Source: Novosphingobium sp. UBA1948
Lineage (GTDB): Bacteria > Pseudomonadota > Alphaproteobacteria > Sphingomonadales > Sphingomonadaceae
Direction of reading: 5' to 3'
DNA: 9,858 nucleotides
Assembly: GCA_002336765.1 (NCBI GenBank)
Contig: DDES01000093.1
Location: 215-10,072 of the forward strand
In this document: positions 1 through 4,964 of the stretch, in pieces
How the letters are laid out: each line of letters begins with the position of its first letter
Position numbering within the stretch: the first letter of the stretch is position 1
Translations under genes and position numbers: made by a program
The notes under the pieces: generated by a model
Seen by the model: the letters and a program-made list of their open reading frames with translations, nothing else
Databases searched by the model: none
What the model was told of the DNA's origin: nothing

Positions 1-1335
1 CATATCGGCAATATGCGCGCCTATGTGTTTGCCGATGTGCTGGGGCGGGTGCTGAGTTTCAAGGGCTACAAGCTGAGCCATGTCATCAACATCACCGATG
101 TTGGCCATCTGACCGACGATGCCGACGCGGGCGAGGACAAGATGGAAAAGATGGCGGCCAAGCAGGCGCAGTCGATCTGGGACATCGCGCGGCATTACAC
201 GCAGGCCTATTGGGACGATATCAAGGCGCTCAACATCCGCCAGCCGATGCAGTGGTCGATCGCCACCGACTATGTGCCCAAGATGATCGAGTTTGCGGAA
301 AAGATCGCCGACAAGCACTGCTACGAACTGGAAAGCGGCCTCTATTTCGACACCTCCACCGTGAAGGACTATGGCCGTCTGGCCCGCGCCCAGACCGAGG
401 AAGGGGAAGGCCGCATCGAGGCGGTGGACGGCAAGCGCAATCAGGCCGACTTCGCGATCTGGCGCAAGACGCCTGCGGGCGAGAAGCGGCAGATGGAGTG
501 GGATTCGCCGTGGGGCCGTGGCGCGCCGGGCTGGCATCTGGAATGCTCGGTGATGTCGGGCGAATTGCTGGGCTTTCCTTTCGACATCCACACCGGCGGC
601 ATCGACCACCGCGAAATTCACCACCCCAATGAGATCGCCCAGAATCAGGCGGTGTGCTGCACGGGCGGGCTGGATGTGGCGGGCAATTCGGGTGCCAACA
701 TCTGGATGCACAATAACTTTCTCGTGGAACGCTCTGGAAAGATGAGCAAATCTTCCGGCGAGTTCCTGCGTGTCCAACTGCTGATCGACAAGGGCTATCA
801 CCCGCTGGCCTACCGCCTGATGTGCCTGCAGGCGCATTACCGCAGCGAACTGGAGTTTAGCTGGGAAGGGCTGGGCGCGGCGCTGGTGCGGTTGAAGCGG
901 TTGGTGATGGCGGTAGAGAGGCTTAAGGGGCTGGTGGACGAGCCTGCGGTCGAGGTGAACAACCCGCAGCTGGTGTCCTTGCTGAATGGTCTGGATGAGG
1001 TCGTTTGTGATGATCTCAACACCGCTTTGGCGCTGGTGCAGCTTGATTTGGGCCTCGCGTTGAAAATGAAGGACAAGGCGCAGCAATTGGCAACCGTCGC
1101 GCGGATGGATGCAGTTCTCGGCCTCAACCTTCTCAACCTCACCCGTGCCGATCTGCGCATCCGCCCCAAGGACGCGCAGATCACCGAGGACGAGATCGAA
1201 GCCATCCTCACCCAGCGCAAACAGGCGCGCGCGGCCAAGGATTTCGCCCAATCCGACGCCCTGCGCGACGAACTGGCAGCCAAGGGCGTGGAAGTGATGG
1301 ACGGCGACCCGCTGGGCTGGGACTGGAAACTGTAA
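1..1335 (+). CDS. cysS: Cysteine--tRNA ligase (CysRS), 5' end outside window
   Basis: Class I aminoacyl-tRNA synthetase that charges tRNA-Cys with cysteine in the cytoplasm. The reading frame is open from base 1 and begins with HIGN, the HIGH-type ATP-binding signature that lies about 30 residues into CysRS, so only a short N-terminus (with the first zinc-ligand cysteine) is missing. The ATG at position 13 is internal. The KMSKS loop is at 739-753. Candidate zinc ligands are Cys182 (544-546), His207 (619-621) and Glu211 (631-633) in window codon numbering. The C-terminal anticodon-binding end is typical (QARAAKDFAQSDALRDELAA). Oddity: the segment after HIGN reads NITDVGHLTDDADAGEDKME, and the zinc region reads IDHREIHHPNEIAQ. 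The canonical alphaproteobacterial forms are VRNITDVDDKI and FPHHENEIAQ. This is therefore a divergent CysRS subtype, possibly a second copy. Family assignment is very secure; whether it is the only cysS in the genome is unknown. Confidence 0.95.
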   Translation, partial: HIGNMRAYVFADVLGRVLSFKGYKLSHVINITDVGHLTDDADAGEDKMEKMAAKQAQSIWDIARHYTQAYWDDIKALNIRQPMQWSIATDYVPKMIEFAEKIADKHCYELESGLYFDTSTVKDYGRLARAQTEEGEGRIEAVDGKRNQADFAIWRKTPAGEKRQMEWDSPWGRGAPGWHLECSVMSGELLGFPFDIHTGGIDHREIHHPNEIAQNQAVCCTGGLDVAGNSGANIWMHNNFLVERSGKMSKSSGEFLRVQLLIDKGYHPLAYRLMCLQAHYRSELEFSWEGLGAALVRLKRLVMAVERLKGLVDEPAVEVNNPQLVSLLNGLDEVVCDDLNTALALVQLDLGLALKMKDKAQQLATVARMDAVLGLNLLNLTRADLRIRPKDAQITEDEIEAILTQRKQARAAKDFAQSDALRDELAAKGVEVMDGDPLGWDWKL

Positions 1336-1336
1336 A

Positions 1337-1368
1337 GCGCCGCAGGCCCTAACGTTAGGCTGCGGCGC
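1337..1368 (+). terminator. Hairpin downstream of cysS, likely terminator
   Basis: It starts 2 nt after the cysS stop. The outer stem is 9 bp and perfect: GCGCCGCAG (1337-1345) with CTGCGGCGC (1360-1368). Inside lies a second palindrome, CCTAACGTTAGG (1348-1359), separated by a two-base bulge, so nearly the whole 32 nt can pair. Position and stability suggest it ends cysS transcription. The trailing sequence (GTTCTC) is only weakly T-rich, so it could instead be an mRNA-stabilising 3' end. Confidence 0.55.
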
Positions 1369-1390
1369 GTTCTCAAGGCGTTTCAGTTAA

Positions 1391-1460
1391 CCGCGCGCCG
1401 GAGGACGTAACGGGGATGCAAGGGGCGTGACGCCCCTTGCCCGCCGGAGGCATAACCGCG
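1391..1460. repeat. REP-like intergenic palindromic element
   Basis: A perfect 10-bp stem, GCAAGGGGCG (1418-1427) with CGCCCCTTGC (1431-1440), closes a TGA loop. It is flanked by two near-copies of one motif: CGCCGGAGGACGTAAC (1395/1396-1410) and CGCCGGAGGCATAAC (1442-1455 region). A hairpin between repeated CGCCGGAGG motifs in a gene-free gap looks like a dispersed extragenic palindrome. I recall similar strings in sphingomonad genomes but cannot count copies here. It may also act as a terminator shared by cysS and the convergent minus-strand gene. Confidence 0.5.
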
Positions 1461-1466
1461 CAGCGA

Positions 1467-1898
1467 TCAAACATCGGCCAACAGCAACAGATCACACTCC
1501 ACCACCATGCGCTCGACGGGCAGGGTGACATGCGTCACCTCGCTCACCGCAGCATCGGCCACGAGTTGGCCGGGAATCGTGAACTCGTGTTCCGGTAAGG
1601 AGGCGAGGAATTCCTCTCCCGCCGCCGCACCATCGGTGCCGTTGAACAGCAGCGTGATCGTGTGGCGCGTGCCCGAGAAGGTGGCGCTGGCCCAGGGGCG
1701 CTCGGCGTGGGAGACAAGTTCGCCATGCCCGCCCGCAAGCCGCAGCACCGCGTCGAGCAGGCGGATCGAGGGATGGCGGGGCAGGTGGCGGCTGCGCGGG
1801 GCGCCGACGCCCTTGGTTTCGTGGAGGCGGGCGGCGGGGCTGAACAGAGCCACGCGGTCGGCGTTTACGTCGCTGGAGGTGCGGAAATCAAAGCGCAT
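1467..1898 (-). CDS. Conserved-looking hypothetical protein, 143 aa
   Basis: I do not recognise this protein. The ATG at 1898 is chosen over the upstream in-frame ATG at 2006. A good ribosome site (GGAGAA, about 6 nt away) precedes 1898, and an earlier start would run through the gene upstream in another frame. The product opens with MRFDFRTSSDVNADRVALF, has a basic stretch around residues 30-45 (GAPRSRHLPRHPSIRLLDAV), and then looks like an alternating beta-strand domain ending in a hydrophobic tail (ECDLLLLADV). No signal peptide, membrane segment or Cys/His cluster is seen. Its start overlaps the stop of the 62-aa HTH-like gene by 11 nt, so the two are probably translated as a coupled pair, divergent from the XRE/S24 regulator. 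Function is unknown; the location suggests it belongs to the same regulatory unit. Confidence 0.7.
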   Translation of the reverse strand: MRFDFRTSSDVNADRVALFSPAARLHETKGVGAPRSRHLPRHPSIRLLDAVLRLAGGHGELVSHAERPWASATFSGTRHTITLLFNGTDGAAAGEEFLASLPEHEFTIPGQLVADAAVSEVTHVTLPVERMVVECDLLLLADV

Positions 1899-2076
1899 GG
1901 CGGTTCTCCGATTGGGTCTGGATATAGGTTTCGATGCGGGTGGCGAGATCGGGGCGCGGCTTGCGGCCATTGCGCATATCGGCCACGAGGCGCGGATCAT
2001 GTGCAACGATGCGGCCGAATTTGGTCCACGGCATGCCGGTTTCGGTGAGGTATTTTTCGATTCTGCGTAGCAACAT
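1888..2076 (-). CDS. Small HTH-like putative DNA-binding protein, 62 aa
   Basis: A short, basic, all-helical protein beginning MLLRRIEKYLTETGM. Residues about 17-50 (from TKFGRIVAHDPRLVADMRNG through RKPRPDLATRIETYI) resemble an XRE/Cro-type helix-turn-helix: a helix, a turn at FGR, a recognition-like helix at DPRLVADMRNG, then a closing helix. I recall similar small proteins, with the FGR...DPRLV.D.R.GR.PRP pattern, in sphingomonads, but no function I can name. An AGGGG stretch about 8 nt upstream of the ATG is a plausible ribosome site. It is the first gene of a minus-strand pair with the 143-aa protein (11-nt overlap) and shares a divergent control region with the S24 regulator, so it may be regulated by that protein or co-regulate with it. 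The coding call is firm; the DNA-binding role is inferred. Confidence 0.7.
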   Translation of the reverse strand: MLLRRIEKYLTETGMPWTKFGRIVAHDPRLVADMRNGRKPRPDLATRIETYIQTQSENRHAL

Positions 2077-2126
2077 GAGGAGTGCCCCTTTGCGGCGATT
2101 CGCTGTTTCTGTTACCCATTTGTTCT

Positions 2127-2162
2127 CATAGGTTTTCCTACTTGTCTAGGATTTTTCCTATG
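2127..2162. promoter_or_regulatory. Paired inverted repeats, candidate operators in divergent control region
   Basis: Two adjacent palindromes share half-sites: TAGG-TTTT-CCTA (2129-2140) and TAGGA-TTTT-TCCTA (2147-2160), 6 nt apart. The inner arms (TCCTA 2136-2140, TAGGA 2147-2151) and the outer arms (CATAGG 2127-2132, CCTATG 2157-2162) also form inverted repeats, so the block is a tandem, roughly symmetric array in an AT-rich pocket. It lies between the divergent 62-aa HTH gene and the XRE/S24 gene, which is where a CI-like repressor would bind to control itself and its divergent partner. The repeats are read directly; the binding protein is inferred. Confidence 0.55.
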
Positions 2163-2167
2163 ATAAT
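2159..2167 (+). promoter_or_regulatory. Candidate -10 region of the XRE/S24 gene
   Basis: TATGATAAT contains two overlapping near-consensus -10 hexamers (TATGAT and GATAAT, each 5 of 6). No good -35 sits 16-18 nt upstream; the best candidate, TTGTCT at 2142-2147, is only 14 nt from GATAAT. The -10 ends 9 nt before the ATG at 2177, so transcription would start at or next to the start codon. It touches the downstream candidate operator, which fits autoregulation. Confidence 0.35.
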
Positions 2168-2176
2168 ATCGGGTCC

Positions 2177-2836
2177 ATGGAAGCCACCGATCCCCGCGCC
2201 AATCTGCTGCGCCTCGCCGATGAGCGGGGGGTCAGCCTGTCGTCACTTTCCGCACTAATTGGTCGTAATGCCAGTTATTTACAGCAATTTGTCCGCAAGG
2301 GCAGCCCGCGCAAGCTGGAGGAGGGTGACCGCCTAACGCTGGCGCGCTTCTTTGGCGTCGCCGAGTCGTTGCTCCTCGGGGAAATGAGGGGTGGAGAAAA
2401 GGAAAAATCCTCCATATCTTCCCGCGTCGCTGGAAACTGGGTGGACGTGCCGCGCCTTGCGCTTGATGCCTCGGCGGGGCCGGGGGCTTTTGCGGGGGCG
2501 GAGCAGCCTTTCGGGGCGCTGCGCTTCTCGGGCGATTGGCTGCGCGGCATGGGGCTCAACCCCGCGCGGCTGACGACCATCGCGGTGGCGGGCGATTCGA
2601 TGCATCCCACGCTCAACGATGGCGACGAGATTCTGGTCGACCAGTCGCGTCAGGCTTTGCGCGACGGTATCCATGTGGTGCGGGTGGGCGACAGCCTGCT
2701 GGTGAAGCGGCTCGATACCGCGCTGCCGGGGCGGGTGCGGTTGAAAAGCGACAACACCGCCTATGATCCGATCGATCTGGCGCCCGAGGATGTTACCGTG
2801 ATCGGGCGCGTGGTGTGGAAGGGCGGACGACTCTAG
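2177..2836 (+). CDS. XRE-family HTH / S24 (LexA-CI-like) transcriptional regulator
   Basis: A two-domain repressor-like protein of 219 aa. Residues about 7-67 form a helix-turn-helix DNA-binding domain (GVSLSSLSALIGRNASYLQQ and following). A linker runs about 70-100. Residues about 105-215 are a peptidase S24/LexA-like domain with the Ser-Lys dyad: Ser141 in AGDSMHPTL and Lys177 in SLLVKRLD. An Ala100-Gly101 bond in LDASAGPGAF lies 40 residues before Ser141, near the spacing of the self-cleavage sites in LexA and lambda CI, so RecA-stimulated self-cleavage is possible but unproven. No convincing ribosome site precedes the ATG, and the candidate -10 is very close, which suggests leaderless translation. 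It diverges from the small HTH/unknown gene pair across an operator-like repeat array. No phage genes are nearby, so it looks like a resident chromosomal regulator. Its targets are unknown. Confidence 0.88.
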   Translation: MEATDPRANLLRLADERGVSLSSLSALIGRNASYLQQFVRKGSPRKLEEGDRLTLARFFGVAESLLLGEMRGGEKEKSSISSRVAGNWVDVPRLALDASAGPGAFAGAEQPFGALRFSGDWLRGMGLNPARLTTIAVAGDSMHPTLNDGDEILVDQSRQALRDGIHVVRVGDSLLVKRLDTALPGRVRLKSDNTAYDPIDLAPEDVTVIGRVVWKGGRL

Positions 2837-2862
2837 CCGCCCGCCGATCCGCTATCAGGCGC

Positions 2863-3381
2863 TCACTTCACCCATTGCGCCAGCCAGTCGGCCAGCGCCT
2901 GCGGGTTCATCGAGCGGGCATCGGCCAGCGCCGTCTCGCGGCCCTTGTTGAGCACCTTGTCGTTCTTGGGATCGACGATGAAAATGGCCGGGACGCCTTT
3001 GGGGCGCGGCGTGCCATAGGCGGCGGTAATGTCGAGATTCTTGGTGTAGCGACCGACATCGACCGTCACGACCTCGAAATGCTTCTTTACCCACGGCTTG
3101 AGCGTGGGCAGTTCGATCGTGCCGGCAAACAGGCGGCAATCAAGGCACCAGTTGCCCCCGAAATCCAGCAGCAGCAGCTTATGGGCCTTGAGCGCGCGGG
3201 CCTTGCCTTTCACCACATCCTGATGCGCCTCGGCCTTTTCGTCATAGGGCAGGGGCAGCGGTTGGGGCAGGGCGGCAAAGCTGGCTTCGGCCACGCGCGG
3301 GGCGGTGGCGGCAAGGGCGGGGGCAGCGGCAGTCACAGTGATCGCCAGAGCGGCGGCAAGAAGAGGCAGGGCAGGACGCAT
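2863..3381 (-). CDS. Thioredoxin-family protein, exported
   Basis: A 172-aa thioredoxin-fold protein expected in the periplasm. The first 24 residues are a classic signal peptide: basic start MRPA, a long Ala/Leu core, and an ALA-type cleavage site before ATAPRV. The mature part contains the WCxxC active site (GNWCLDC, Cys79 and Cys82) and the cis-proline loop (KGVPAIFIVD, Pro131), both hallmarks of thioredoxin-like oxidoreductases. The ATG at 3381 is preferred over an in-frame ATG at 3462, because AGGGA sits 7 nt upstream and only the shorter form starts with a signal peptide. It probably reduces or shuffles disulfides of an envelope protein, but no partner (DsbD, cytochrome biogenesis gene) is adjacent. 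It diverges from gloC with 95 bp between the starts. The S24 gene upstream is convergent, with a 26-bp gap. Confidence 0.88.
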   Translation of the reverse strand: MRPALPLLAAALAITVTAAAPALAATAPRVAEASFAALPQPLPLPYDEKAEAHQDVVKGKARALKAHKLLLLDFGGNWCLDCRLFAGTIELPTLKPWVKKHFEVVTVDVGRYTKNLDITAAYGTPRPKGVPAIFIVDPKNDKVLNKGRETALADARSMNPQALADWLAQWVK

Positions 3382-3476
3382 GATTAAATCCCTATCGATA
3401 TGGTGGAGATTTATTATCGCAACTCGCCCTGCTTCGCTACTGGCCTTTCGCGCTTTGCCCAATTAGGACTTCTGAT

Positions 3477-4145
3477 ATGGCTGAAACGAAAACTACTGAC
3501 GCGCCGCCCCTGCGCATCCACCTGATCCCTGTCACCGTGTACCAGCAGAATTGCTCGCTGGTGTGGTGCACCAAGACCATGCGCGGGGCGTTGGTCGATC
3601 CGGGCGGCGATCTCGACAAGCTGAAGGCGGCGGTGGCGCAGGCGGGCGTGACGCTGGAAAAGCTGCTGGTGACGCACGGGCACATGGACCACTGCGGGCA
3701 GGCGGGTGTGTTGGCGCGCGAGTTGAACCTGCCTATCGAGGGGCCGCATGAAGGCGACCGTTTCTGGATCGAGGGCCATGCGCGCGGCATGGTTGAGGGT
3801 GTGCCCTGCGAGGTATTCGAGCCGACCCGCTGGTTGCAGGATGGCGATACGGTCTCGGTGGGAGAGCTGGTGTTCGATGTGATCCATTGCCCCGGCCATA
3901 CGCCGGGCCATGTGGTGTTTGTGCATAAGCCGTCGCGGCTGGCGATTGTGGGCGATGTGCTGTTTCAGGGCAGCATCGGGCGCACCGATTTTCCGCAGGG
4001 CAACCACCAGCAATTGCTTGATTCGATCACGCAGAAATTGTGGCCGCTGGGCAAGGATATCACCTTTGTGCCGGGCCACGGGCCTTGCAGCACTTTCGGG
4101 CATGAAATGTTGAGCAATCCCTTCGTGGGCGGGCGCTACGGCTGA
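3477..4145 (+). CDS. gloC: MBL-fold hydroxyacylglutathione hydrolase, GloC/YcbL type
   Basis: A cytoplasmic metallo-beta-lactamase-fold thioesterase of 222 aa, closely matching the E. coli YcbL (GloC) pattern from start to end: IPVTVYQQNCSLVWC near the N-terminus, then VDPGGD, then the metal motif THGHMDH (His67, His69, Asp71, His72), HCPGHTPGH (His141), GDVLF (Asp160), GRTDFPQG, and PGHGP (His201). These are the ligands of a binuclear metal site. The family hydrolyses S-D-lactoylglutathione, the second step of methylglyoxal detoxification; the exact substrate here is inferred from similarity. The length (222 versus 215 in E. coli) lacks the C-terminal glutathione-binding helices of classical GloB. 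The ATG at 3477 has AGGA 8 nt upstream. The stop codon lies inside a hairpin shared with the convergent MAPEG gene. Confidence 0.9.
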   Translation: MAETKTTDAPPLRIHLIPVTVYQQNCSLVWCTKTMRGALVDPGGDLDKLKAAVAQAGVTLEKLLVTHGHMDHCGQAGVLARELNLPIEGPHEGDRFWIEGHARGMVEGVPCEVFEPTRWLQDGDTVSVGELVFDVIHCPGHTPGHVVFVHKPSRLAIVGDVLFQGSIGRTDFPQGNHQQLLDSITQKLWPLGKDITFVPGHGPCSTFGHEMLSNPFVGGRYG

Positions 4146-4154
4146 GCGCCCGCC
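4128..4154. terminator. Hairpin between convergent gloC and MAPEG genes
   Basis: A perfect 10-bp GC-rich stem, GGCGGGCGCT (4128-4137) with AGCGCCCGCC (4145-4154), closes a 7-nt loop. The gloC stop codon (4143-4145) sits at the loop/3'-arm junction, and the MAPEG gene ends only 10 nt further on. Its placement at the meeting point of convergent genes suggests a bidirectional transcript end. There is no T-tract on either side, so intrinsic termination would be weak. Confidence 0.45.
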
Positions 4155-4163
4155 GCGCGCGGT

Positions 4164-4577
4164 TTACAGGATGCCGGTGGCCGTCAAAACCGCGACGACC
4201 CCGAGGCCGAGCTGCGCCAGATAGGCGGTCATCGCGCCGATCCCGCGGCCGGCTTTGAAACGGCCGTCCATGCCAAAGGCATGCGCCACGCGGCCCAGCA
4301 TGAACAGCGCGCCCACCACCGGCAACGACCAGCTACCCTTGCCCGCCAGTTCGACCAGACCGCACAGAATCAGGAAGATCGGCGTGCTCTCGATGAAATT
4401 GGCCTGCGCGCGCATGCGGCGGATCAGCAATTCATCGCCGCCGTCGCCCACGGAAACATGATGTGCCATGCGAATTTTGCCGATGCGCATGCCCAGCCAG
4501 AAATTGATCAAGGCGCCCGCCGCCGCAAGACATAGTGTGGTAGACAGGACGGCGGGGGCATATGTTGCGAGCATCAT
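4164..4577 (-). CDS. MAPEG-family integral membrane protein
   Basis: A 137-aa inner-membrane protein with four hydrophobic segments: about residues 4-27, 64-79, 84-101 and 113-134. The MAPEG hallmark RMRAQANFIE (residues 54-63) follows the first loop. MAPEG proteins include microsomal glutathione transferase-like enzymes; in bacteria most are uncharacterised, so no substrate is claimed. It is interesting, though possibly chance, that its neighbour gloC is also a glutathione-linked family. The ATG at 4577 is chosen because AGGAG lies 8 nt upstream; a TTG just before and a second ATG at 4574 are alternatives. It is divergent from rpmF across 178 bp and convergent with gloC. Confidence 0.88.
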   Translation of the reverse strand: MMLATYAPAVLSTTLCLAAAGALINFWLGMRIGKIRMAHHVSVGDGGDELLIRRMRAQANFIESTPIFLILCGLVELAGKGSWSLPVVGALFMLGRVAHAFGMDGRFKAGRGIGAMTAYLAQLGLGVVAVLTATGIL

Positions 4578-4643
4578 CAAAACTTCTCCTGAGGCGCGAG
4601 GGCGCGGAATGCATCTTTCGCATCGGGACTAGCCGCGAGCCGC

Positions 4644-4670
4644 TTGCGTTGCACGAGAAATTCGCTATAG
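4644..4670 (+). promoter_or_regulatory. Candidate promoter for rpmF-plsX-fabH
   Basis: CTTGCGT (from 4643, with -35 TTGCGT at 4644-4649) and CTATAG (-10 at 4665-4670), 15-16 nt apart, resemble the alphaproteobacterial housekeeping promoter. The predicted start near 4677 gives an untranslated leader of roughly 80 nt before rpmF. That leader contains a small TGCAG/CTGCA stem (4692-4705). The rest of the 4578-4755 gap shows no gene. Confidence 0.4.
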
Positions 4671-4755
4671 GCGCGCCTTCGCATCCGCCCTTGCAGGCTT
4701 CTGCAGTCGGGCGGCTTTAGTTGTCGATAGTGTATTTTCAGGAACAGGTGCCGCA

Positions 4756-4935
4756 ATGGCTGTCCCCAAGCGCAAAACTTCTCCCAGCCGTCGTGGCATG
4801 CGTCGTAGCCACGATGCCCTCAAGGTTGAGGCTTTCCACGAGTGCTCGAACTGTGGCGAACTGAAGCGTCCCCACAACCTCTGCCCCTCTTGCGGCCACT
4901 ACAACGGTCGCGAGATCCTCGCTGTCGGTCTCTGA
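4756..4935 (+). CDS. rpmF: 50S ribosomal protein L32, zinc-ribbon form
   Basis: A 59-aa structural protein of the large ribosomal subunit. The start MAVPKRKTSPSRRGMRRSHD is the conserved basic N-terminus of bacterial L32, which threads into 23S rRNA. Residues 30-46 hold two CxxC pairs (Cys30-SN-Cys33 and Cys43-PS-Cys46), forming a zinc ribbon. Many alphaproteobacterial L32 proteins that I recall (for example rhizobial ones) lack these cysteines; sphingomonad versions have them. AGGTG precedes the ATG by about 5 nt. plsX follows after 29 bp, the classic rpmF-plsX-fabH arrangement that ties ribosome and lipid synthesis. The yceD (DUF177) gene often found before rpmF is absent; its place is taken by the divergent MAPEG gene. 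Confidence 0.97.
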   Translation: MAVPKRKTSPSRRGMRRSHDALKVEAFHECSNCGELKRPHNLCPSCGHYNGREILAVGL

Positions 4936-4964
4936 TCGCGGCTTGAGCAGGAGGTGTTGACGCC

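Noticed and set aside
837..1376. Long minus-strand open frame opposite cysS (179 aa)
   Set aside because: Ser/Arg-rich, low-complexity translation with no motif, fully antisense to a well-conserved synthetase; a by-product of high GC.
1899..2006. N-terminal extension of the 143-aa protein to an ATG at 2006
   Set aside because: It would run through the 62-aa gene in another frame, and the start at 1898 has a clear ribosome site.
1507..2070. 187-aa plus-strand open frame over the small HTH/unknown pair
   Set aside because: Contains no recognisable motif, while the minus strand has ordered ribosome sites, an HTH-like protein and coupled overlap. Some doubt remains, because the minus-strand 143-aa gene is itself unrecognised.
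3395..3422. TTGCGA-N16-TATCGA on the minus strand as promoter of the thioredoxin-like gene
   Set aside because: It would start transcription inside or after the ribosome site, so it is unlikely to drive this gene.
3414..4103. 229-aa minus-strand open frame opposite gloC
   Set aside because: His/Arg/Gln-rich composition with no domain; the plus strand encodes all metal ligands of the MBL fold.
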